Assembly (NCBI RefSeq): GCF_022376445.1
Contig: NW_025955106.1
Span: 42,432-106,431, forward strand
DNA from: Fomitopsis serialis
Taxonomy: Eukaryota > Basidiomycota > Agaricomycetes > Polyporales > Fomitopsidaceae
Direction: 5' to 3'
Length of the DNA stretch: 64,000 nt
The notes below the pieces were generated by a model that saw only the letters and a list, made by a program, of their open reading frames with translations, was not told the origin of the DNA and ran no database searches. Shown one piece after another: positions 41,409 to 53,004 of the stretch; within the stretch, counting starts at the first letter, position 1, and each line of letters opens with the position of its first letter. The position numbers and the translations under genes were made by a program.

Positions 41409-44230
41409 GGCTTGCATGGAGGGGTCGAGGGTCGCCGATCTGACCGGACTGGATGCCAGTGGAGCTGCGGTGTCCGGAGGTGAGTGACCAGTATTCTTCC
41501 CTATCCCCGTTTTATGGTAAACGTACGGGAAGTCCATGTTCAGTCTGTTGATGTAGAGTCAAGCATGTATCCTGCCTATTGTTTCGATGCCAGTAGAATA
41601 CCATAAGCATAGCTCGCGGTTGCCAGGTCAATAATTGTGAGGCTGAAGCTACCACAGAATCAGGCTGTGACCTCTGGGAGATGTCACTACGGCGCTTTGT
41701 AGTGACACAAATGTTTTGCCCTATTACTATGACTAAATCGTCCTGTGCGATATGCGGCTTCACATGTTGTGAAGTGCCAGTAAGGATGTCGCCTTCCGGG
41801 CACAACGCGGAGTTCAGCAGAAGTAATTTCTGAGGAGGAGGGTCCAACTTGATGAGACGCGACGCGACACACTCAGCAACGCGACGAGGAGGAGGAGGAG
41901 GAGATTCCCGACACACGCGTATTGGTCATCGGGCGGAGATCTAAGCGCCGGGATTGAGCGCGCAGCGCTGACGGCGGAAAGCTCGACGACCTGCCGCTGT
42001 CCTTCATGCCAGTCACGGTGGCAGCCGTGTGCAGGACGAGACGAAACTACATAGGCTGCCCTCCAAGAACCACCTTTCGCCCTGTGTTGATGTCTTTGGT
42101 CACGCTGGAGCCAAGTCCCTCCGGATCCTTGACCAACGGCCCATGAAACATCGTGTACGCCCTTTTTGTACAGTACGCGAACCTTTCCATTGTTCATCAT
42201 ACGTTGCCCAGCAATTCCACACTACACGCCCACGTAGCGCGCTATTGTTGATATCCAGTTGTATCACCAAGAGGCTCCGACGTAGCTGTGATGGTCCTCT
42301 TTGTTGGCCGCGCCGCGAATGGCTGTACTGCTGGTACGTACCTTCTCTGTCTGGCTTCTCAGCCTGTGCTGCAGCATAATGAAGTCTTTCCATCCTCTTC
42401 GTACTTCATGAACATCTCCGTGTGCGCGCAACTGGGGGCAAGCATGTTCTCGTCCGATCGTGCACTTCTCTCTTGCGAGAAGGGCTGAGTCTAATCCCAA
42501 GATGACGCAGTTGCTCTCCCATCTGAGAATGCGCATATGTCCTTCACTTTCGCAGCGAGAGCGCCGCACTGCATCGATATCTCCTGCTCCGGAGCGTTGA
42601 ATGGGCAAATCTTTCGCTGATATCAGTTGCGCTGACACTCTTCTGGAAGACCTCGGCCCATGGCGTGCCCTCCTTCAGGCATCCTTCCTCTCCCGCGTTG
42701 AGCAACTAGAGAACGACGAGTACTTCAGTGAGCTCCGGGAAAACCTGATAACGGAGGTTCCCGCGCACGACTATATGCGCCTCCGGGACACCGTAGAACT
42801 CACAAAAAGCCGGGAACTGGTGCGAGAATGCCACAAGCGCGTACGGCGGTGCGATGGACTATGGCCTGGCTGCGCTCATCAAATCCTGTGCGTTTGCCGC
42901 CGCCTCCCGTTTATGCAGCAACCAGAATCAAGTGCGTAAGCACGGAGTAGGCGAAGTTGTCCCCAAGCGGCCGCCGCAGAATGAGTCAAACTCTTTGATC
43001 TTTCCTCCCCGGTGCGCACCACGTCGCCCACCGTCATGGCGTAAAGAAAGCTGACGTCGAATACATTGAAGACGGCGATACCGAGGACGCCTTTCACTTG
43101 ATCGCCGCTTTTACGACTGTAGCGAGAGGCCGGCATACTGCAAAACGTGTCAGATGTAGCTGTGGCAGATATCATAGTATGTAGCAATAGTCAAGGAGTC
43201 AGCCGGGTCTCGGACGACATAAATTATCCCGCCTCAGGCGTGGCCACTAGGACATTCTCAAGGAGCAAAATGTTCTTGCGTGGCTTCGCCATGTACGCCA
43301 GGGCCAACCTTGGATATCCCCGCCCTCCTCGATCAGAGTGCGACTGAACATAGGCGAGGATACACCATCGTAGTAGCGAGTTCGCACTGGCTCCTGGACG
43401 TCGCCACTCGCTTCGTTCAAGCAGAGGACAAAGCTGATCTGACCCAAGTACGTCTGGATTGTCGTACACGCATGCTCCGCCACTAGGAACAGCTCACGCG
43501 TCGCTTTGAGCAGATCACGTAACAGCGGGAGAAACACTCGGCCTGGGTCAAGATGTGTTCTCTCGTGTGTACAGCCAGAAGTTTTCGGAAGAGACACGGC
43601 GGGACCGACGTATTTTGACGAGTCAGTGGTGATAACGTCGTAGGACACGCATTCTCTTTCCAAGATGTAAAGTGGCCGCTGATATGGACACAGAGATCAG
43701 AAACGACCGCGAACGCGTGAAGGAGATATTCCCTGAAAACTCGCATGACGACCTGACGTGTCAGTCATGGCTGTACTATACGGACTATCTGCGCAGAGCT
43801 CTGTCAACGTTCTCGATTGTGTCGTCCTTGAAGACTGCGCACGTCTCCATCGTCTCCATCGATCACGAGGCTCCTTTGCGAGTCAGAATGACTCGCGAGT
43901 AGAAGGTGAGCGACCATATCCTGCTAACTGTGGTTCACTTTTCTCATAGGCCACAGATTCCAAGACGAGGACGTATCCGCATGGCCAGAGACCTGATCTG
44001 CTGGTGCCACTGAGAACGCGTGGGTAAGTCCACCGATTCAAAAAGAAACCCGAGTGCGAAGCTAACAATGTCACTTAGCTGTGTGGGCAGGGGCATTTTC
44101 GAGGCGATGTGGCAACGTGTGGCAATGCGGTCATTGTTGTCATACAGGGGTCTTCACTACCGCTGACTTGGCTTGAACGGGTCCAAGCGAAACTCAAAGC
44201 GGACCAAGCCGCATACTTCGCGCGTCAGAA
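41409..44230. other. gene-poor stretch between M8 and cassette S3
   Basis: It contains a GAGGAGGAG run near 41880-41900 and scattered ORFs. A 112-codon plus frame (42601-42939) is listed separately as a weak candidate. A 76-codon frame at 43672-43902 has no signature. Confidence 0.4.
42601..42939 (+). CDS. hypothetical small ORF
   Basis: 112 codons from an ATG. The first ~80 residues look helical and protein-like (WRALLQASFLSRVEQLENDEYFSELRENL); the tail is Cys/Arg-rich and may be readthrough past a donor. No family recognised and no context supports a role. Confidence 0.25.
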   Translation: MGKSFADISCADTLLEDLGPWRALLQASFLSRVEQLENDEYFSELRENLITEVPAHDYMRLRDTVELTKSRELVRECHKRVRRCDGLWPGCAHQILCVCRRLPFMQQPESSA

Positions 44231-44241
44231 GTATAAATACC
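44231..44241 (+). promoter_or_regulatory. TATA box of cassette S3 (GTATAAATACC)
   Basis: The 11 bp core is identical to those of S1, S4 and S5. It lies 57 bp before the S3 ATG. Confidence 0.7.
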
Positions 44242-44297
44242 CAGGTCGATTTTCCGGGTCCTCAGTATCTCTCCGTCCAGGCCACTGAGTTCTTGCC

Positions 44298-44460
44298 ATG
44301 AATCACTCTGAACGCCTTATCGCTCGCATCTCGCTACCATTCCTCCTAACCACAAGTGCCATCCCATACATCGCTTCGGTACAGATCCGCAGGGGAGTCA
44401 CTGACGCTCTCAGCCAAGAAGCGCAGGGAATCGAAGCATCCCCCCGTAAGGCTCTCTGCG
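44298..44460 (+). CDS. first exon of small gene S3 with the LPFLLT motif
   Basis: The ATG opens MNHSERLIARISLPFLLTTSAIPYIA. LPFLLT starts at about residue 13 and is encoded by TACCATTCCTCCTAACCA (44335-44352). The N-terminus resembles a signal peptide. The frame runs to a donor GTACGT at 44461, after SPRKALCG. Further exons are uncertain; near 44790 a frame reads RRAAEDVDDARGKW, loosely like RAIEDAVRHL of S1. Function unknown. Confidence 0.4.
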
Positions 44461-45419
44461 GTACGTTCCTTCTAGCACTCCTTCATACACTAACATGTTG
44501 TACTGATGTCCGCAAGATAGTGTCGGCCTATCGCTGACACACTCACATCCGACGCCCTCCACGATGCAGACAAAGACCCTCGTGGGTTTCGGCGAAGTGA
44601 CTCTTGCTCGCGCCACATGCCTCCTGGGTCCCAACCTCAGTGATGTTCGCATCGTACCGCGAGCTGTGTAAGGCGATTCCGTGCTGTTCAGCCCATACCG
44701 TACGTAGCCATCTGTCCGTCTTTTTACGGGTGTTCTGATCGCTATCTCAGAACGATTACTATCCTCGTAGTTGATCTATCCGGCGAGCAGCAGAGGACGT
44801 GGACGATGCCCGCGGCAAGTGGTCGGACAGCTAGCCAGCCGGGCTCGCAACGTCTCTGGAGGGCCACCTCTCTGGGCTACCTCCCTGAAATGCGCGATCA
44901 TCGAAATTACACGAAGGCTCATCAGCGCGGATGCCTATCCTCCGCTGGGAATGTCTATCACGTCGGGGCAGTCGCCCTGTACGGCGAGCGGTCTCAGCCG
45001 AGTAGACTTGGGTTTCGGAAAATCAAGTAACATACCATTATTGGGAGCTGGTACAAGCAAGACATGTCAATTTTGTGTATTCTTATGCGAACGGATACTC
45101 AAGCTGGCGTGCCAAGAGTAGATTCGAACTCGTAAACTTGGTCTTCAGTTCGGGCTCGATCCGACGCACCCTCCGAAGTCATCTTGTGGGTGACTAGGAA
45201 GGTTGAGACTAATCATCAGGTTTGCCTTGCAGTTGCTCAATTGCTGCTGCTTGCCATGGCTTAGCTAGGGTAGGTGCGATACAGTTGCGGCAAAGAAGGG
45301 ATCATCAATGCCTTCAAGCGAGAACGATGTGAATCCATATGTACATTTGCGAGCCGTTCAGTCTGTCCGTTTCGTAAGCAAGGTATGTACACGTTCAAGC
45401 ATATGAATAAAAACACAGT
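44461..45419. other. S3 downstream region up to the right inverted arm
   Basis: Possible later exons of S3. No other gene recognised. Confidence 0.35.
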
Positions 45420-45517
45420 GCATGATGTCTATCGTGAACAGAACTGCCCGGAGACCTTCAGATCTCTTGCCATCTCTCGGGAACAGGCAGATAGAGACTC
45501 ACAATCGGAAACCCCTT

Positions 45518-46448
45518 TCAACATTCACCCTCCTTGCCCCCGTACCACATCCAGATCCCATACGTACCGGACAGGGCGAAGAGTATACCACCAATGACAA
45601 TGCCCGTACCGACAGCACCGCACCACGACTCTGCCGACGCACTCATCGCGCTAGTCAACGTCGCCCGCCGCATCATCGCTCCCAGCAAAGGTCCAAGCAG
45701 ACCGCCCAGGAGGAGTCCCGAGATCGTGCCTGCCGCAGTCACATAGCCCGCATAGCGGCGGGCGAGCTTCGGCGGCGGGGGGACGTACGTCTCGCGCTGC
45801 CACGTCCACCACTCCGGGATCTCCTTCGGAGGCTCGTATATCCCGTGTTTCTTCTCGTACAACGCCTCTAGCTTGTGGTACACCCACATCGTCGTGGAGA
45901 ACACCCAGGAGAGGACCGTCGCGCCGAGCGGAGCGGCGTAGACGATGTTGAAGTTGCTGGTGTAGGGTTCGTTGGTCTGGAGGAAGTACCACGCCGCGTA
46001 GGTGGAAATGCCGGCGTATACGGCGCAGACACCGGCGAAGAAAAGGCAGGTGAAGAAGTAGCTGGAGAAGAGGAGGCCGATCTTCTCGAGGCGCGACGTT
46101 GGCTCGTCGGCAGTACGCCCTTCAAGGGCGTCAAGCTCTATCGCACTCTCGGTTAGAGACAACGGGGAAAAGAATGACGATGGCACTGGACGCACCTCTT
46201 TCGAGCAGAGCGGTTGAGCTGGTCCGCTGTGGGCGCGGCGCTCGTTTGGGACGCGATGCTCCGTGTGAGCGTGGTGCTCGCTCTCGCCCGGAACGCGACG
46301 TTCGCTCTGTACGTGGGTGCCGCGCTGAGGTTTCCGGGAGCGATGTCCCGTCTTGGTGCGACGTTCCCTCCGGCTGCGATGCTCCCTCCGAGCGCGATGG
46401 CTGTTCTCCACGCAACGGGTCTTCCGACAGACTGATGGGTCCGGGCAT
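45518..46448 (-). CDS. four-helix membrane protein M5 (subfamily B, twin of M4)
   Basis: Exons 46448-46196 and 46137-45518 join to 290 residues, the same length as M4. The protein starts MPGPISLSEDPL with the same short imperfect repeats. The membrane half differs from M4 by scattered substitutions (for example NIVYAAPLGATVLSWVF, GLLLGGLLGPLL, MMRRATLTSAMSAS). Reading-frame integrity is kept in both twins through the same 58-versus-53 bp intron, which argues that both are functional. An upstream-extending frame to 46609 is a readthrough shadow. Function unknown. Confidence 0.85.
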
Positions 46449-47619
46449 GGCTTGCGGTGCGATTTCGAGTGGAGGTATGGAGAGCTGTAGTGTTCACTGA
46501 GTGATAAAGGGCGAGGTACTGAATCTCCAGCCTCATGCTGGATTCTGATATACGGATGCACGGCATCAATGCTGTGTACCATGCATCCGCACTCTTGTCT
46601 GCGTCGCACTTGTTCTTCGTACGTAAGTGCTTTTTGTGTTGTTCAACCGACAGTCACCAGGGGACTCGGAGATGGTTCGGACAGCCACGAGTCCCGGACC
46701 CGACTCCGTTGTATATCGCATTGTACCTGGGGGTCTCTTTGAAGAGTCCAAGTCGCCCTTCTCAGTGGACAAACGCGTCAACGGCAAGAGAAGACGCACC
46801 GAAATTGGTCGGGTTCGCAGTTACATAACTTTGATGAGCTCGTAGCGCTCAGTGACCGCCCGAGTCGAAGCTGTCATCCTTGACTGAGCCTCAGCGTCAG
46901 TGCTTGTACTCATCTGTGTCCCTCGCGACCACTTATTGTCTCGTGCGCCGTCACTTGGAAATCTGATCACCTACACCGTGATTACAAGGCTTTGTTGTGG
47001 AGTTATGGTATTCAATTAGTGGTAGGTACTCACTTGGTAGTAGACACCTCCGTACTACTAGCCGACTCAGCCCGGGAGACATCGTGCCCATTGCACGAGG
47101 ACTATGGTTTGTGTGAGACGGTACCTAGTGCAGCGATTGATCAGAGTGAGGGGGTCCGTGCCACGCGTGATGTGTGCGTACGGTGTGCTGCATGACAGAA
47201 TCTGCATGCAGCGGGTCTGCCGTTCTGGACGCGCTCGTGGCGGCGAGATCTCAAACCCGATTGAACCATCCGTCACGCCACGAACATGAAGTTCGTCGCC
47301 GCCAGTTCAAGCGTACAACATATCGACCACTCTACCAAATTGCATTCTTGTCTCCTTGTTCCCGGTACTGGTACTGGTACTGGGAGGTTTCTGCTGGCTT
47401 ACGCGCGTCTCAAGCTTACTACAGTAGAGATGGGAACTCTGGCGTGTTCGACGACCTGGAGGCCAGTCGCGCAGAGGGCTTCACCAACAAGGCTGATCCT
47501 TTGAGTACGCAAATGTTGACAACATGTATTCCAAAACGTAAGTCCGCCCCTGCTTTCTGCCACTCCAGGCGCACATTCAACCAAACTACCTGCAGACTCC
47601 CACTGCCTCCTACATCTCC
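46449..47619. other. spacer between M5 and M9 inside the right arm
   Basis: Near-identical to 27322-28492 in reverse complement, including the GTACTG microsatellite near 47365-47387. No independent gene. Confidence 0.55.
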
Positions 47620-48585
47620 CTACACCCGGTACCGAATCTTCTGCCTAAGGATGCTCAAAGCCGTCGTCATCATGGCCATCATAACGAACAGCGCGAGACT
47701 GAATGCCATTCCGAATGCGCCCCACGCCAGCGCGTCCGTCGTAGTCGGCATCCCCTCTGGCGCGTTCCGTCCTCCGTACAGCAGCGACAGGCCCAATGCA
47801 GGACCATACAAGCCGCTCAGCAAGAATGCCAACGCCATATAGACTGGATGCGCGGGGTATTGCGCCCAATCATGACGCTGGATCTGCCGAGGCGACGCAG
47901 GAAGGAGTGTCCCGGTCCGCGGCTCCCTCCACCACCTCGGCACCTTTCTTCCGAAGGGATCGATTCCGTGATCCTGCAGCCTCTGGCTCTCCTTCACGAG
48001 TAGCCTTGCGATCATCCAGACGTAGAGTGACATGACCGCGAGGATGATGGTGCCGGCTGTGGCCGCGGAGAAGATCTCGAAGACGCACGCGGAGGACTCG
48101 TGTGGCTCGACCATGACGGTCATGGTCCTCCAGCCGATGAAGGTAGTCATCGACGTATACGCAACGCACAGTACGAGGTATAGAAATCCGGAGAAGGCGC
48201 CGTGGGCAATGCGAGCATGCCGTCCGAAGAGTCTAGCTGCGACGGGCTCGCGCTGACAGGACTCCGTCGCGGGTGTTTCTTCTCCACTGTCCGAGTCGGA
48301 CTCCCGCAATGGGTCCTGGACGTGGTATGTTCCGCGACGCGGGCATGAGCAGGCCTCGTTGAATGGGTCTGCTGGGTGGGCCTCGTGGATCGGGCATGAG
48401 CGGGCCTCGTTCAACGAATCCGACTCGATGCTATCGAACGACGGGGTTGCGTATGACCCATCTGGTATGTTAACTTCGACTGGGATTGAAGTTGTCAGAG
48501 ACAATAGTGCGTGTTATATAGTCCTCGTACCTATGGTGTAGTCTGGCGGTGCGACGACATCGGGGTGCTGGTTGACTTCGGCCAT
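47620..48585 (-). CDS. four-helix membrane protein M9 (subfamily A, twin of M3)
   Basis: Exon 1 (48585-48531, 55 nt) and exon 2 (48479-47620) join across a 51 bp intron at the same position as in M3, giving 304 residues: MAEVNQHPDVVAPPDYTIV... The first ~200 residues differ from M3 at many positions (for example CPIHEAHPADPFNEACSC and HARIAHGAFSGFLYLVLC). From about HDWAQYPAHPVYMALAF to the stop the proteins, and even shadow frames, are identical. Function unknown. Confidence 0.83.
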
Positions 48586-50097
48586 GACTTGCGATGCAGC
48601 GGCCGGTCTAGGGTCGGCGTCGTGGATGGCGAAGAAAGTTGCGTTGTGATGTCTCGGCAGCTGAATGCGAACCTCCATACTTATGTTGGATGTGACGCGC
48701 GGGCGGTTTCTCGATACGCGTCTCCCATGGAGCAGTGCAGTGCGCGTTGTTTAATGGTTGACCACTTGTCAGCAGGACAGGCTACGTAACTGAGAATACA
48801 AGGCACACGGAAGCTCGTTGCTGTACTCCTTCCAGCAGGTACCGTGTACGTAGCTGTACGTAGCCGCCTGTTTCGAATTCGTTCGGCACAAATACACTGC
48901 CGCTGTCAGCCTGAGCCGGACACCATCGTCCTTGTACTTGCGTACCCTTTGTTGTTGAGAGTACAGCATCCTGGCGACGAAACGCCTTGATGTAAACATG
49001 CTTCGATGCCTTGCTGTCTCCGGACTTACATATCTCCATATAGCGCAAAGGCCCTCGTCTATTGATAGTGCAATGCCTCAGCGGAGAACAGGTTAAGTTC
49101 GAGTTTGTTGTCTGACCTCTTCCATGGCATCGCCTTGGCCGGCTTCGGCCACAAATCAGCCTCGTCAGCGCCACAAATGATGACTGCGTACCTTCCCGGA
49201 CCTCCCAAAGACTTCCTGCGTGTACGAGAATGAGCACGAGAAGTACGTTGCAGCCTATATGGTCTCTCGCAGGAGCACTCTCCCGGGAGACGACTTCTCA
49301 TGCACCGCGTAACAGCGTTCTGGTACAGCCTACAGCTGTGCTCGCTTCAGCCTGGAGATAAGTTGCTTCCGAACACTCAGTATTTGTTCAGTCCCTTATC
49401 TTGCTATGTGATAGTTGGTGCTGCGCGCTGAGCGGTGAGAAGTGAGGAGAGCACCGTTTCTGGCCTGCATTGATTCTGAACCTGCCCAGTCATTAGTCGC
49501 TGAAGTTTTCTTGAATTTACGGCAGGATGTCGCGTACCTTCATGGCCATAGCAATCATACTGAGTCGGACCGAGCGTTCACTCCGGTTACGTTCTTAATG
49601 TACAGTGCTTGTGTGCATGCACGGTCCTCGCCGACAGGTTGCATGATCTGGAATTATGGGGTATTGAGCCTTACCCATCGGGCGCGGCGTTGTGGCGAGA
49701 GACGGTCTATACTTAGTGGTGATCAAGTGAATGATTGTTCAATAAGTCCCGGGGTAGCGACCATAGAGGGTAGAGTGGTGGGAGGTCCGTGGAAGCATAG
49801 AGTCATGAAGCGGTGGTCCAGCAGTGGAGGCCGTTATAGGCCGTAAACGCGTCTGTGGCTAGATCGGGCACCGATCTTGCGCTACATATCGGTGACGCCG
49901 GCTGGCACGCAGTCACAGTTGAACTTACATAGCGTAGGTTAGCCTGCTCGGCGTGATCCATCTGGTGACGGTCATTGCTGAAGAAACCAAAATGCTCATC
50001 TAGAGGGAGATGACGAGATGGCTTGTTTCGACATACGATCGACATAGGGTCAGGCTCGACGGTCTAGGAATTCATCGCGCTCAGATACAAAGGTGTG
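48586..50097. other. right-arm upstream segment and spacer before the caspase-domain gene
   Basis: 48586-49300 matches 25650-26358 in reverse complement and may contain old coding exons (a minus frame at 49059-49301). 49301-50097 shows nothing recognisable. Confidence 0.4.
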
Positions 50098-52263
50098 TCA
50101 CATCCTACCATCGATTCGTTCTCGAAGGTTAGAGGAAGCCATCTGCTTTTCCCCGGAAAGCGGTCGCATACGGTGTACGACTGTGACGAGAGAGGTGTCC
50201 CACAGTGACTCGTGAGTAACATTTCGCACCATCCTTGCTTCCCGATGGTCCCCATGAAACGGCGATTCTTGGGAAAGGTGCGACAGATCGACGTACTCTG
50301 TCGACAGGAAGAGCTTCAAAAGCCCAACGTCGAGTTCCTGATTTTCCCACAGGTAGTAGTTGTACGGAGCTGAGCCAGCTGTGCCGTATCCGATGGTTAC
50401 GGATCCGTAGGGCTCAAGAGGTGGGTCCACTCGCACAGAGCCTGCTGATGGTGGCTCATAATACGATGCTAGCGTCATACGGTAAGTAATAGCTATTCTA
50501 TGACTGCAGAGCACTCACTGATGCTCAAATCGCTGCTACTGAAGTAGAACAGCGAAAGATAGAGCGGGAAGTGGCTCTCGTTGACGAGATTGATTCCATA
50601 TATGGCATCCTCGTCGACGAGAAGGTCGACCATGCCCGCGATATTTAGATCTGGCCCATATGGCTCGTAAGTCGGATCGTCGAACTCATCCTCCGCAGGG
50701 ACCTCTCGCAGTCTTCTGAACTCTATCCTCACGCTCCCTGCTAATGACTGCTCCGTGGTTGTCCGCTTTAGGTGCCAGAAGAAGTGCGACGCTGCGTGCA
50801 GCGTCTCGCAGACATCATCGGTTGAGACGTCGAGGTGAAATGGTAAGTGCTGCACACCGCACGCCGCGATCAGCGGATGCAGGATGGTCAGATGCATGAT
50901 CGACGCCTCCATGACCGCCTCGAGGTCTGCGGAAGCCTTATCCACCAGCTGAACCTTCGTAGGCCTCGATAAACCATCTCGCGTATGGTTTGCTATGGCA
51001 TTCAACACGAACGAGCGGCAGGTCTCCGTTGCAATGTGGAGTTGTAGATATTCGTCAGTACCGGCCTCCGTCTGCAGGGCATACGCTGACTGTCCAGGAG
51101 CCAATTCTAAGGTTGGGTGGGCGGATGTGGCCACGAGCGTGCTCTCGACTGAGCGCACCTCCGAAACGCGAAGGATTGTGAGAGGAGGTGCCCCAACGAT
51201 CGGATCGTCTCTGGCCCGGTAAACGGCATACGGAGAGCCAAGGGCCACTCCGTTAATAGCACCTGCTGCGAGGATTACCCCTTGTGTCTCGGCTGACTAT
51301 GTGGAGGGGTCGCGACGCCGAGAGCTTGGAATTGAAGAGAATTCGGTCTTGAAAGTAGCCTTCACACTGCGGATTCTGTCTGGCGAAAGGAGGTATATCA
51401 GTACGCATCGCCGAACTCGAAGTTCACTTGATACCTCACCCTGGTAGTGCGTACATCTGTCGCAGTAGATCCCGGTAGGTCACTCGGTGTGCACCGACAG
51501 TCGAAAGTGTACGTAGTAAGGCGACAGTGAAGATACCGCGTTCTTGTTGTTCCATCGCCAGCTCTTTCGAGCCACATGCGGCGAGAAGGACATGCGAGCG
51601 CAGACCTCGGCGAAGAAATCCCGGGGCGATCTCTGCGTGACGCGTGCCTCCGTGGAGGCTTAAGATGGATGAATCCAAGCCATCGGGTAGGGTTCTGTCA
51701 CATTGAGACCTCGAGCCAACCTAGTAGGATCTGAAACAGTCGTCCGCGTCCCAGACCCAGAGTGACAGCAGTCCAATATGACTGTCTGTAACTATAATTC
51801 AAAGCTGCAAATCGCAAGGTGGAATGCCAACGCACAATGTTATCCCCTTCACCTCAGCTAGGCGTGCCAGCAATGCTCCTAGGGTCCTATCGGGAATACT
51901 ATGGACTGTCTGGCTGTTAGCCGCGATCCATAGTCGTAGGAATAAGGGTTTGGATGCTGGCCGTCGACCATGTCGACGGAGGTTCTGCTTCGCCGCCATG
52001 CCCAGCATAGTACACAAGAATAGGATCTCCGGGTTCGATGCGTGGATCATCCCGCATCTGTAATAATTGATCAATGATAGCAGTACGCGTCGCAGAATGA
52101 TCGAGAAGACATCGAATATGATCCGTAGGAACCTGCAGCTGAGCATGTAGATATTCTACGACTGCTTTCGCATCAGGAACAGCTCCTCGCAACGAGGTAC
52201 TGTCGAATTGCTGTAGTTATTGATCCCGACAACGAGGGCGAATATCCGTTTCAACCTGTTCAT
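50098..52263 (-). pseudogene. caspase-domain (peptidase C14-like) gene, frameshifted
   Basis: Read leftwards from the ATG at 52263: MNRLKRIFALVVGINNYSNST, then LRGAVPDAKAVVEYL, ILVYYAGHGGE (catalytic His region) and, after an intron, VILDCCHSGSGTRT (catalytic Cys region near 51750). There follow HVLLAACGSKELAMEQ, YRDLLRQMYALPG|QNPQCEGYFQDRILFN and a long C-terminal part typical of fungal members (GVALGSPYAVYRA...), with a clean intron before TSYYEPPSAG and a stop at 50098. Two breaks spoil the frame: near 52205, between NNYSNST and SLRGAVPDA, and near 51690, between GLNVTEP and PDGLDSS. I found no splice that repairs either. Neighbouring multi-exon genes read cleanly, so this looks like genuine decay, though assembly indels cannot be excluded. 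Both catalytic motifs survive. Confidence 0.8.
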
Positions 52264-53004
52264 CGCATGAGAAGCTAATACTGTACTAATATGGTGTTGG
52301 AGTACGTACTCGGGAGATACTGCATACACGGGTCTATCCCGGTAAGACAGCTTGAGTTATAGTCACCATACTAGGTAAAAGGAACACGACTCACCCTCGA
52401 TCTATGGAGCGGCCGACTGGTCTGAAGTTGTATGACCGCCGACATGCCGAGATGTTCGACGGGTGGCACTACATAGTGCATGTCACGGTTGACCGACACG
52501 GATCGTCATGGTTAGACCACCTTTGAAGGCTGTTCGTACCAGAGAAAACGAGAAGGGAGTCGGGACACCCGGCTTGAATGTCTGTATCGCAGAGGACGCG
52601 TGATGATCGGTAAACAATGAGGACGAAGGGGAGATAACTGTGTGTCTGCGCCGAGCTACTATGTAGACACTGGTAACTTAGTGAAGCAAGTCGGATTCCG
52701 TGTTCAAGTTGTTGGGTGCGCGGACTCAAGCTATGCTCGAGACTCTGAGTAAGTAAAGCCCCGTGCTGTGCGCTGCGCCGGTGACAGAACTGATCGGTTC
52801 CCACCACCGACCGTGCGATCGATTACGGCATGGTGCCGCTCTCTCAGTGAGACTCTCAGTCCTACAACTCATGTACTAGCTGGATTCCCATACGAATCAC
52901 TCATCGCTACGCCCAGCCTGGGATTCATCACACTGGACCTGGTTGCGCAAGGGCAAAGAGACGTAAACCTAGAAAACGCACCGCTGCCCGCCGTCGCTCT
53001 CATA
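52264..53004. other. divergent promoter region between the caspase-domain and TPR-CHAT genes
   Basis: The two start codons are about 740 bp apart and face away from each other, so this interval would hold both promoters. No clear TATA was identified. Confidence 0.45.

Larger units (their letters stand above)
45420..49300 (-). repeat. right arm of the large inverted duplication
   Basis: Reverse-complement copy of about 25650-29515, holding M5 (equivalent of M4) and M9 (equivalent of M3) in the same relative order. Small indels distinguish the arms, for example about 25 bp missing near 47270. The middle of the arm is nearly identical to its partner while both flanks are more diverged. Confidence 0.9.

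Noticed and set aside
25650..49300. Inverted arms as a simple assembly duplication
   Set aside because: The arms differ by substitutions and small indels spread along their length, so they are two real loci.
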